Under the pieces are notes generated by a model. That model made no database searches. It saw nothing but the letters and a program-made list of their open reading frames with translations, and was not told the origin of the DNA. A stretch of DNA of 64,000 nt, taken from NCBI GenBank assembly GCA_036936605.1, contig JAUPFV010000005.1, positions 6,718,345 to 6,782,344 of the forward strand, read 5' to 3'. Made by a program: the position numbers and the translations under genes. This document shows, piece after piece, positions 47,272 through 57,308 of this stretch. Position 1 is the stretch's first letter, and every line of letters begins with the position of its first letter. Origin of the DNA: Limnanthes douglasii subsp. nivea. Taxonomy: Eukaryota > Streptophyta > Magnoliopsida > Brassicales > Limnanthaceae.

Positions 47272-47918
47272 ACTTGTTGGAGATGAAATGGTGCCAGTAA
47301 TGTCATTCCTGCCTTTCCTTGTTGTTATTATTACTACCTTCTGTTCTTAGTTGGTGAAATGCTGTAGTTTGGTTTGATTTTTTTCGAGAGGTGATTGAGG
47401 AAACTGAGAATGTTATGGTGCCTTTTCAAATAATACAACTGTTAAGCGAATGCTTGGTTTCGATTCCATTTACATTCATTTTGTTTCTGCTTATATTTTG
47501 AACTTGGAAAATAAAGCCTGGTCAGGTGTAATATTCGTAATCCAATATTATTTTACTTCAAATATTACTCATGAAGGTAGTAATGAATTAATAAAAAACC
47601 AAAACGTTTGTGGTTTTAAAATTCGATTTGTATGGACTAATCCCGAGTATCTCTCTATTCTGAAAATTAATGAACAACACCTACCCAAAAACAAAAACCA
47701 ATTTAATCCGCATTTCTCGAGATGAAGTCGAAAATCATATGGTAGAAATGTCTCGTAAGCAAAAGTTTCGAAGGTTCGACCACGGTAATTTTTTACACAT
47801 TTTCTTCGGTTGAAATTGAACACTTCTTGTAAAGAGGAAATAATCCTAAGTGTACCAAAGCAAAAACAATTTTTAAAAGATACGTTATAATAACAGTTGT
47901 TATAAAACTAGAGCGGAC
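47272..47918 (+). other. APX 3' UTR and flank, unit C
   Basis: Starts CTTGTTGGAGATGAAATGG, shared by all APX copies, and ends ACTAGAGCGGAC before the chromovirus LTR. It holds the unoccupied site of SINE1 near 47324. No other gene; frames here are chance. Confidence 0.6.
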
Positions 47919-48570
47919 TGTCAGGAGCCGCCTAACTTTCTCCGAGATGATTGGTCGATCTGTGAGGTTTATTTCTTTTTAAATTTAAAATATTCTGGAG
48001 ATTTATGCAAATTTTTGGAAGAAAATGAAGAGACAAAAATCTTCTAGAATATTCCACGAACTATTAAAATATGACATGTGTTTTTGGAGTATTTAAAAAG
48101 TCTCAAAACAACCATTTTACACTTTGAACATGAACTAGTCTATTCCCTATCTATGTTTATTCAGGAGACTAACTTTATCAAAAGTGGAAAGTCAAAATAT
48201 TAACTTTATTGAAAATGAATAGTTAATGGACTACATGTCATAAAAATGAATAATCAATACACACCATTGAGACTAATTTTATCTAAAATGGATAGTCAAT
48301 GAACTAAATCCAGACCTGTTTTAGTCTAGGGACTATATGTGACGAAATTGGATATCCAATGGACTAATTCATGTTCAAAGTCATGTAACCTATATAAGTA
48401 GGAGAGCTTCATTTGCTCTTTATCCATCAAAGCATTGTACCATTCTTTATTTAGAACTATAATCCATTTTCTCTCTCTAAAAGCTCCAAGTCTCCAACCC
48501 CTTTGTTCTTCTAGACTTACTTGAAGAGTTCAAGTGCCGCACTGTCTTATCAAAATTTAAGTTCGTGATA
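47919..48570 (+). repeat. Chromovirus C3 5' LTR, with MITE3
   Basis: TGTCAGGAGCCG to TTCGTGATA, 652 bp, of which 257 bp is MITE3. The rest aligns with the 3' LTR at 63332-63792 (CCTATATAAGTAGGAGAGC versus CCTATATAAAAAGGAGAGC). Followed by GTTGGTATCAGAGCAAG, the initiator Met primer site. Confidence 0.8.
48123..48379. mobile_element. MITE3 inside C3 5' LTR, internally shortened
   Basis: 257 bp with the same ends (TTTGAACATGAACTAGT, ACTAATTCATGTTCAAA) as MITE1 and MITE2. The 3' LTR of this same element lacks it. Confidence 0.8.
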
Positions 48571-50151
48571 GTTGGTATCAGAGCAAGTTTGAGACCGAAT
48601 GATGACTGACGTAAATAACTATATCATCACTGAGAAAGGTGCTGATGGCCAAAGCAAGAAGAGGGCAAAGTCCAAAGATACACAATCAAGCCTCGACACA
48701 AGAAACTACCATGCCAAAGGTGGGAGAGGAAAAGACGATAGGGACAAGTAGGCCTCAAGAAACTATTCTCCAATGAGAGACAAAGCTCCAGCATATAAAG
48801 ATGAAGGTAAGTCCTCATACTCTTGCTTCGTATGTGAAGAAAATCATAAAATCCGTGATTTACCGAAGAAGAGGAAACTTAGTGCGTTGGTGGAGAAAAT
48901 TGAATCCGAAGAGGAATGTGAAACCACGTTGAGCTCACTCCACGTACTAAGCAGTGTCCGAGCTAAAGCGGAGGAATCCAAATACAAGTATAATACTCTT
49001 ATGCTTGTTGATGTCAACGTAAATAGGAAGACGTCCCGCGCCTTAGTGGACACGAGAGTCACCCATAATTTTATGGAAAAAGAGGAAGTATTACGGCTAG
49101 ACATGAAGATCACCCGATGAGAGGGTACTACGAAGGCGGTGAACTCGGATGCAAATGCATTAGAATGTATAACATGCAGTATGGAAATGTGTCTCAAAAA
49201 ATGGTCGGGACCGGTAAACTTCTCGGTAATCCCAATTGATGATTTGGACATAATGTTGGGCTTGGAATTCCTGGGCAAGAAATAAGCCATTTCCATGCCA
49301 CATTTTGAATCCCCGTGCATACTCGGGGATGAATCAGCCAACATTGTTAGGATGACTAAGCAAACGAAAACAACAACAATATTATCCGCGATACAAGTTT
49401 CGAAAAGGTTCAAAAAGGGTGAGGTCACCTTCGTAGCAACATGAAAGATGAAGGACCAGTGATCCAAATCAAGAAGTTTGGACAATAATAAAGAAGGTTC
49501 TCGAAGATTTCAAGGGTATAATACCAAAGGAGCTGCACAAGAAGCCATCACCATGAAGGGAGATTGATCGTGCAATTGAGCTAGAGCCTAGTGATACGCC
49601 TCCCGGGAAAGTACCCTACAAAATATTTAGACTAAAATTGGCCGAATTAGTGAAACAACTAAAAGATTTATTGGAGGCAGATTATATTCAATCGTCAAAG
49701 GTACCCTATAGAGCACTAGTGTTGTTTCAAAAGAAAGAAAGATGGATTGATGAGGTTATGCATCGACTACCAACGCTCAATAATGTGACTGTAAAGAACA
49801 AGTATCCGATATCACCCATTGCAAAATTGTTTGATCTAATTGGGAATGCGAGGTACTTTTTAAAATTAGACTTGTGATCAGGGTACCATCGAGTCAGAAT
49901 CGGAGAGGGTGACAACCCGAAGATGGCGTGCGTCACGAGGTATGAGGCTTATCAATTTCTTGTTATGTTTTTTGATTTAACTAATGCACCCACTATTTTG
50001 GTACGTTAATGAACAAGATACTTCACCCATACTCGGATGAGTTTGTTGTGGTCTATCTCGATAACATATTGATCTATAGCAAGACGATGAAAGAGCATGT
50101 CAAAAAGTTGCGAACCATCTTCAAAGTACTAAAGGATAATTATCTATATGT
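48571..50151 (+). pseudogene. Chromovirus C3 gag end, protease and RT start
   Basis: Zinc-knuckle end of gag and protease start at 48773-49120 (CFVCEENHKIRD, KKRKLSALVEK, VNRKTSRALVDTRVTHNFM; DTG is DTR). RT start at 49638-49877 (KNKYPISPIAKLFDLIGN, ARYFLKLDL then stop) and beyond ([30 protein letters not shown]). The capsid part is absent. It stops at CTATATGT where T3 is inserted; the same reading resumes at 61205. Confidence 0.82.
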
Positions 50152-50588
50152 TGATAAGAAAGAATAAAAGACATGGAGAAAATTGTAAAGAAGAAGTCTG
50201 ACAGGAGAAAATTGTAAAGAAAAAGTGTGATAGGAGAAAATTGTAAAGAAGAAGTGTGGTAGGAGAAAATTGTAAAGAGGAAATTATGTTAGGGAAAAAA
50301 TGTATAGACTATTTAAGAAATAGTTAAAATAATAAGAAGAAAATATATAGGGACCAAAAGTGTAATAATCGGGAATTAAAGCGTGTGGGACCCGCAATTG
50401 TACTATAAAAGGACCACACACGCTTGACAGATCCCAAGATGAATAGAATATTACTTTCTCTCTCTACTTAACCTAAATCCTTACTTTCTCTCTCTAGAAA
50501 GACTCCTAGACTAAGTATTGCAGACTATTTGAACACTAAAAGATCTTCGTATCACAAAATCACCCCAGAGCACTCTTAAAACTCTTCA
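50152..50588 (+). repeat. T3 5' LTR with 28-29-bp subrepeats
   Basis: 437 bp, TGATAAGAAAG to AACTCTTCA. Near the start four tandem subunits of about 28-29 bp (AGGAGAAAATTGTAAAGAAG) at about 50173-50285. TATA-like TACTATAAAAGGACC near 50400. Confidence 0.93.
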
Positions 50589-50789
50589 GTGGCGCCGTCT
50601 GTGGGAAGCGAAGATCGTTCTGACGACAATCGCTTCGTGGAAATTGTTCCTATTTCGAGGAAAACTATAGAAGAACAAGGGGACGATTTTGTCAACAATT
50701 GCGAAGAGAACCTAGTGGGCGATGACTACCGGAATGACATGGAGTATGAGGTGCATGGGGGCCAGTAAGTCGGAGACACTTTCAATGAC

Positions 50790-52330
50790 TCAGACCTGTT
50801 AGCTCGAATGAATGAATTATTGCTAGAGATCGAGAGATTGAAGGCAGAAAAAGAAACCGTACAGGCAAATCTTCATTCCGAGATAAGGAGGGAGGCGGCT
50901 AGTGGAAAAGAGGAGCACGAAACCGATTTTCATCCTAAAAACAGGGACGATAGATACAGGGGATACGAACGACGATCGTCGAGGAGGAGAGAAAAGTGAC
51001 ATTTGAATTCGTCTGATTCTAGCGATTATTCTCGATATAGTTCGTCAGAGTCATCTCTTAGGAAAAGTCACAGAAAGAAAAAACACGGTCGAGGACACGC
51101 TGATTACCGAAGGGGAAGAAGCTCGTAGAGGAAGTCTCCGAGGAAGAAGAGCCACCGTGCTCGGGTTGATGAGCGGACTTATGGCCAAGCGAAGTTTCCT
51201 GTTAGGAAAGAAGACATGGGCCTGCGAAATTCAGAATGTCAACATAAGTATACTCTTCCTTCCGAGGAAGGATTGTATTTTCCGAGCAACGAAAATCTGA
51301 GATCCAATGTTTATCGTACGGGTCACAACTGGAGAGCTTCTCCTTTGTCCCCAGATATTTTGGTGGGAAACCTCCCAAAGCACTTCGATATCTCGAAGTT
51401 AGAAAAATTCGATGGGACACAAGACCCGGATAATCACATCGAACAATTAAAAAACTTCATGATTAATTTTGACGATGATGACAAATTGTTGTGTAGGGCG
51501 TTTTCCCAGACCTTCAAGGGGGTAGCTTCCAAATGGTATAATAGGCTTCCGTAGGGCTCGATAAAGAATTTCGACATGTTCTGGAATATCTTCAGACAAT
51601 ACTTTGTGGGGAGAAAAACGTTCAGAGCTAACAGAGACACGATAACCTATTGCAGACAAATGGTTGGGGAGAGCTTCAAGAATTACACCAATCGGTTTGT
51701 CAAAACAAAAACGGACATGGAGTACTGTAAAGACTCAGCGGCACCTTGCAGCTTTCAGGATGGGCCTACTCCCTGGATTATTGAAGGATACGGTGGTGGA
51801 GAGTCAGGCCATGACCTTCGGAGCATTGTTGGATCAGGTTGAGAAGAGAATTCTGGTGGAGGAGACACAGGCATCAGAGAAAGGATCCGAGAATCAGTTG
51901 GATCAGAATCAGTTTCAGAGATCTGAGCCGAGCAGCCAGGGCCCCTTGCAAATATTCAGGCCAAAAGTACGGGTCAATATCTGCCGAGGCACAAAACAAA
52001 CCCACAGTACTATGGCAATCAGCAACATTACAATCAAGCAACCAGACCAATGTCGAACAAGTGGGTGCGACCGGACTATTTCGCGGAGCTAACGGAAAAT
52101 GTTGCTGCTATATTCGACAAGGCAAGATCCACAGTACCATTCAGGAAACCTTTTCCTATACAGACTCCGAGGGAAAGTAGAAGCGTTAACAAATATTGCA
52201 AGTATCATGAGGACATTGGGCACGACACTAAGGATTGCATAGCTTTGAAAAAAGAAGTGCAAGCTCTGATAGAGAATGGAATGTTGTTGGAATTTGTCAA
52301 AAAACACTTCAGAAAAACGCAGTGGTGAAA
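50790..52330 (+). pseudogene. T3 gag and zinc-knuckle-like block
   Basis: N-terminal charged part (ELLLEIERLKAEKETVQANL, 50808-50999), then 51216-51554 with the capsid start (NWRASPLSPDILVGNLPKHF, SKWYNRLP) ended by a TAG at 51553-51555, capsid continuation (FRANRDTITYCRQMVGESF, frameshift near 51745, then LLPGLLKDTVVESQAM), and the knuckle-like block KYCKYHEDIGHDTKDCIALK near 52193-52250 with both Cys and His present. Confidence 0.8.
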
Positions 52331-53100
52331 GCTGTTCCAAAAAACACTGATACAGCCATGGTAATTTCCGAAAAGGTCGATGAATTTGACATTGAACAAG
52401 AGTATTTGGATCCCAAGGAGGGGAGGAACAATGTGAATATGGTGGAAGAGATTATTCCGAAAGGGAGGGTGAACAGCCTCTGCGCTTTCTTTGATTCACT
52501 GGCAATCTTTGGAGGAGATACTATTGCAGGGAACTCCAATATCTCACGAAAGAGGTGAATGGCCAACCTGACCACCCAGATTGAAGCGGGGGTGTCCGCA
52601 CAAATGCACCGATTACCCTCCCCCATCATTTGCTTTGACGACGATGATATGCGGAATGTTGCGGGTCCGCATGAGGATGCGGTAGTGATTATTGCAGGTA
52701 TCGCTGGGGATCAAGTTCAGAAGATCCTTATCGATACAGGAAGCTCAACAAATATCTTATTTATGAGCACTTACAGGAGAATTTCTAACCCACCAGTCAT
52801 GCAACGTTCCAACAGAACCATAGTGGGTTTTACCGGTGCCACATCAGTGGTAGTTGGAGAGTTTTAGTGTGTGGTCGAATTGGGCCGTGGGCCATTCTAG
52901 AAAGAGGTGGAAGTATTGTTCATTGTTGTTGACGCACCGACTTCGTATAATGCTATTCTCGGTCTCTCTTGGTTGTCCCGAATGCATGGTATAATTTCGA
53001 CGGTACATGAGTGTTTAAAATATGTGGTAGGGAACAATGTCGGGATAATCAGAAGTAGCCAGAAAATGGCCCGCGAATGTTACCAGATAGCGTTATCCTC
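52235..53100 (+). pseudogene. T3 aspartic protease
   Basis: 52559-52867: PHEDAVVIIAGIAGD, active site ILIDTGSSTNILF (DTG intact), RSNRTIVGFTGA. A TAG at 52865-52867 and another near 52900 interrupt; it continues FIVVDAPTSYNAILGLSW in frame 52907-53521. Confidence 0.82.
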
Positions 53101-54070
53101 GAAGGGAGTTCGAGGAGAGGGGTCATATAAAGCATATCAATTAAAGAGGCCTTTCTCCGAAGTCATCCCATATGATGATCCGAGGGAGACCCCCGGAATT
53201 CTGGTCCCGGAAGAAGTTTCCGAGGCACATGAATTTGAGAGTGGCAGATCTTTGAAGATCGGAGTAAAACTTCCTTCTGAGTTCAGAGAGAGATTAATTT
53301 TATTTTTATCTAACAAACTCGATATGTTTGCTTGTTGCGCACAGGATGTCACGGGAGTACCATCGGAGGTCATATGTCATAAACTTGCGGTACGACTCGA
53401 TGTTAGACCCATTGTCCAGAAGAGGAGGCGCGTTTCCCCGAAAAAGGCTACAACTATTCTTTTGGAAGTGGAGAGATTGTTAAGCATAGGCCATATTCGT
53501 GAGTCACATTATCCTGCATGAGCATCGAATCCGGTCCTGGTTAGGAAAAAGAATGTCAAGTGGAGAATGTGTGTCGACTTTACAGATTTAAACAGAGCTT
53601 GTCCCAAAGACCCGTTTCCGGTGCCACGTATTGATCAGTTAGTGGATTCGACTTCAGGAAATAGATTGTTGTCCTCCATGGATGCGTATTCCGGATACAA
53701 TCAAATCTAGTTGGATGTTCATGATGAATAAAGCACTTCGTTTATTACTGGGAGAGGATTATACTGCTACGAGGTTATGTCATTCGGTTTGAAAAACGAG
53801 GGGGCAACTTATCAACGCTTGGTCAACAAAACCTTTGAGGACCAGATTGGCAGGAACATTGAAGCATATATCGATGATATGTTAGTCAAGAGTTTGCGGG
53901 ACGAGGATCACTTTGCTGACCTGGATGAGACTTTCAATAATTTGAGTAAGGTCAACTTGAAACTGAACCCAGAGAAGTGTATTTTTGGGGTGCGATCGGG
54001 TAAGTTCCTCGGATATATGATCAGTTAGAGAGGTATTGAGGCTGACCCAGATCAAATAAAGGCTTTAGTC
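53101..54070 (+). pseudogene. T3 reverse transcriptase
   Basis: 52907-53521 covers the RT start (DVTGVPSEVICHKL, KKATTILLEVERLL), with a TGA at 53519-53521 where T1 has Leu or Trp codons. The rest includes CVDFTDLNRACPKDPFPVP, SMDAYSGYNQI followed by a stop, and 53777-54028 with the catalytic YIDDMLVKS near 53866-53892. A TAG at 54026. Confidence 0.85.
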
Positions 54071-54073
54071 ACT

Positions 54074-55066
54074 ATGGCTCCACCTCAAAATATCAAGGAA
54101 GTCCAAATCTTGACAGGGAGATTGGCTGCATTGAACAGGTTCATTTCTCGATCCTCGGACAAATGTGCACCTTTCTTTAAGGTACTACACAATGCCAAAC
54201 AATTCAATTGGACTGATGAGTGCTCAGAATCGTTTCGCAAAATTCAAGAATATTTGACATCTCCTGATATTCTATCTAAACCATTGTTGGGGGAAAGATT
54301 GATTATCTATGTAGCAGTATCCGATTGTGCGGTCGGTGCTGTTCTACTTCGCGAAGAAGAATCTCTTCTGAAACCTATCTATTATGTCAGTAAGAGTTTC
54401 TTGGATGCGGAAAAACGATATCTTAAGTTATAGAAGGTAGCTTTGGCTTTGGTGACGGCGACTCGAAAGTTGAGACCTTATTTCCAGGCACATCCTATAG
54501 TTGTTCGGACAACTTTTCCCCTAAAGGGTTTGTTACAGAGGCTTGATATCTATGGGAGGATGACTAAATGGTCAGTAGAACTAGGAGATTTTGACATAAC
54601 ATTTGAGCCTCGAACGGCGATAAAAGCTCAAGTCTTAGCTGATTTTTTGGTCGAATTCCATTCAGACAGAGAGGATAAAGAGGTCGGTGATCATTTTGAT
54701 GAAACAGAATGGTTGGTACGAACGGATGGCGGCTCGAACATTTCTGGAAGTGGTGCGGGTGTCCAGTTGATTTCTCCAGAAGGAATAGTTATGTTCCAAG
54801 CTATTCGATTTGGGTTCAAGGCAACCAACAATGAAGCGGAGTATGAAGCTGCATTAGCGGGCTTGCGTTTGGCTCAGATATGTGGGGCTAGAAAGGTTAA
54901 ACTGATCAGTGATTCGCAGTTAGTGATAAACCAAGCCTTGGGAGAGTCTGAGGCCAGAAACGATAAGATGATACATTATTTGAAAGCATTAAAAGATTTG
55001 GTATCTGAGTTTGAGGAAGTCTAGTATGAACATATTCGAAGGGAATCAAATGTTGTCCAAGATTCT
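54074..55066 (+). pseudogene. T3 RT thumb and RNase H
   Basis: 54074-54433 (QILTGRLAALNRFISRSSDK, IYYVSKSFLDAEKRYLKL, then a TAG) and 54443-55024 (YFQAHPIVVRTTFPLKGLL; RNase H RTDGGSNISGSGAGVQ, NNEAEYEAALAGL, LISDSQLVINQ). A TAG at 55022. The last catalytic Asp motif (SNVVQDSLASA) lies beyond it at about 55047-55080. RNase H is in one frame here, unlike in T1. Confidence 0.85.
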
Positions 55067-56425
55067 TTGGCCTCCGCCTCACGAACGGAGGGATACCCAT
55101 GGGTCTTGATTCAGGAACATACTTTGATCGTGATTGATACGGAGCATACAATGAACGTTAGCGAGGAGAGCAGTGTGATCACAAATGATTGGAGGTCAGC
55201 CATCATTGACTTCTTAGAAAACGATACTTTACCCGTCGGAAAGTACGAGGCTAGGAAAATCAGATTCAAGTCTCATGGGTATATCATGCTGGGAGGCGTG
55301 CTGTATAAGAAATCTTTGAGTCGACCATTATTAAGGTGTCTGAACAAGGATGAGTCGCAAATGATCCTATCCGAATTGCACGATGGGGAAGGTTTCGCAC
55401 ATTGCGGGTACAAGGCATTAATTCGACGGATGTTTCTGGCTGGTTACTATTGGCCGACTATTGCTTCAGATGCAAAAGATTTAGTAAAACGATGTGACAC
55501 GTATCAGCGCTATGCCAATGTGATCCATAAGCCCGGGGTATTATTAGAGAGTATTTCGGAAGCAGTCCCGTTCGATAGGTGGGGTATTGATCTAGTCGGC
55601 CCTTTACCAATGGCATCCGGTGGCAGGCAGACTATCATTGTAGTAGTGGATTATTTCTCTAAGTCAGTAGAAGCGGAACCATTAGCAGGGAAAAAGGCCA
55701 AACATGTGATCAAGTTTTTTGTGTCAAATATTTGCTGTCGTTTTGGCGTGCCATTGCAAATCACGACGGATAATGGACCTTAGTTTGATAACAAGGAGTT
55801 CAAAAGTTTTTGCATCTCCAGGGGCATACGACAATGTTTTTCTGCCCCATTTCATCCTCAAGCTAATGGGCAAGTGGAAGTGACTAATCGCACGATTCTC
55901 GATGGTTTGAAAAAGAACTTGGAAGGAAAGGCGGGAAAATGGCCTGACTATTTGCAGGAAGTATTGTGGGCTTACAGGACAAATCCACGAACGGCTACTG
56001 CTGTATCTCCGTTTGCCTTAGTCTATGGAATGGATGCCATTGTCTCTTCAGAGATTATTTTCCCTTCACATCGTGTGGCAACGTATACAGCAGGCACGAA
56101 TGACCAAAGCATAACACTGGCTTTAAACTTGGTTGAAGAAAAAATACAACGAGCACAATTGACGTCCCTCCATTAGCAGACTCTTATGAGGAGTCAGTAT
56201 GCGTTTAAGGTAAATCACAGAGACTTTAAGGTGGGAGACAAAGTAATACGTAAAGTTTTCTTGCATACGAAAGACAAGAGCCTGGGTAAGTTGGGACCAA
56301 ATTGGGAGGGCCCTTATGAGGTCACCGAGAAATTAAAACCGAGCACGTATCGGCTAAAAGACAAGGAAGGGCGATATCTCCGTCTCCCATGGAACATTGA
56401 ACACTTAAAGTTTTATCTTGAATGA
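55067..56425 (+). pseudogene. T3 integrase
   Basis: Pieces 55067-55783, 55784-56176 and 56186-56425. Finger: ELHDGEGFAHCG then CDTYQRYA (the last Cys is Tyr, which should damage the finger). Core: WGIDLVGPLP, ITTDNGP then stop (TAG at 55781-55783 replaces Gln of PQF), GQVEVTNRTI. C-terminal part: VGDKVIRKVF, LGPNWEGPYEV, NIEHLKFYLE. A TAG at 56174. Closest to T1 in wording; no chromodomain. Confidence 0.87.
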
Positions 56426-56472
56426 TAAATTAGTTATCCTCTTTTTTGTACAAGAAAGTTACAAATATGGTG

Positions 56473-56528
56473 AGGGCATACTCTTTCCTACCCTGATAGG
56501 CACATGAAGGTTTTAACGAGGTGTCCAA
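56473..56528 (+). promoter_or_regulatory. Conserved post-pol motif (T3 copy)
   Basis: GGGCATACTCTTTCCTACC, GCACATGAAGGTTTTAACGA and GGTGTCCAATGAG, about 50 nt after the pol stop; counterparts at 14989 (T1) and 39111 (T2). Confidence 0.55.
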
Positions 56529-56560
56529 TGAGCCGCTTAATATGACGTACTTTTTGCCTC

Positions 56561-57040
56561 AAACTATTTTTTGGGTCACAATGATTTGTGCCTCGAATTT
56601 GTCTCTACCATCAACTATAATTTGGGTCATAATGATTTATGCCTCGAATTCCTCTCTATCTTAAAATATAATTTGAGTCACAAGGAGTTGTGCCTCAACT
56701 TTTTCTTTGCCTTAAACTATAATGTGAGTCACAAGGAGTTGTTCCTCGAATTTTTCTCTATCTTAAAACGATAATTTGAGTCACAAGGAGTTGTGCCTCA
56801 AATTTTTCTTTGCCTTAAACTATAATTTGAGTCACAAGGAGTTGTGCCACGAATTTTTCTTGTTCTTAAACCATAGTTTGGGTCACAAGGGGTTGTGCCT
56901 CGAATTTTGCTTTGTCTTAAATTATATTTGGGTCACAAGGAGTTGGGCCGCGAATTTTTCGTTACCTTACCTTATGATTTAAGCCACACTGATTTGTGCC
57001 TCAAGTTGTTTTTCTTTTTGACTTATAATTTGGGTCCTTT
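56561..57040. repeat. T3 about 60-bp tandem repeat in the convergent gap
   Basis: About eight diverged units, each around GGGTCACAAGGAGTTGTGCC followed by TCGAATTTTTCTTTGCC and an A/T-rich stretch. The period of about 60 keeps frames open, giving spurious repetitive ORFs (56571-56774, 56776-56982). Most units hold a CACAA-(4 nt)-TTGTG inverted repeat; the unit at 56628-56641 has CATAA-TGAT-TTATG, a paired change on both arms. Confidence 0.88.
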
Positions 57041-57308
57041 CGAATTATTCTGTGAGAAACATCTGTTATTATGCATGCCATGACTTAGCATATTTATTTT
57101 TTAGATAGCTTTTGCTTAACACCACAGTTCGGATTGATGCAACGATACAAATTGCCACACTAGAAAATTGCAGGGCTACATGTTATAAGTTGGGACATAC
57201 ACAAAAGTCCAAGGAATACATCTCCTTGTATCAAATTCGAGGGAAAACAAAAATCGCCTTATAAGGTCTTATACACAAAAATAAACAAAACTATGCCAGC
57301 ATGATTAC

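Noticed and set aside
48844..49485. 213-codon minus-strand frame
   Set aside because: Overlaps the C3 gag-protease-linker remnant, which shows zinc-knuckle and protease motifs on the plus strand; no family features on the minus strand.
56571..57083. Repetitive proteins with repeated SHKELCL motifs
   Set aside because: Produced by the about 60-bp tandem repeat, which keeps a frame open. No start context, and the inverted repeats explain the conservation better.
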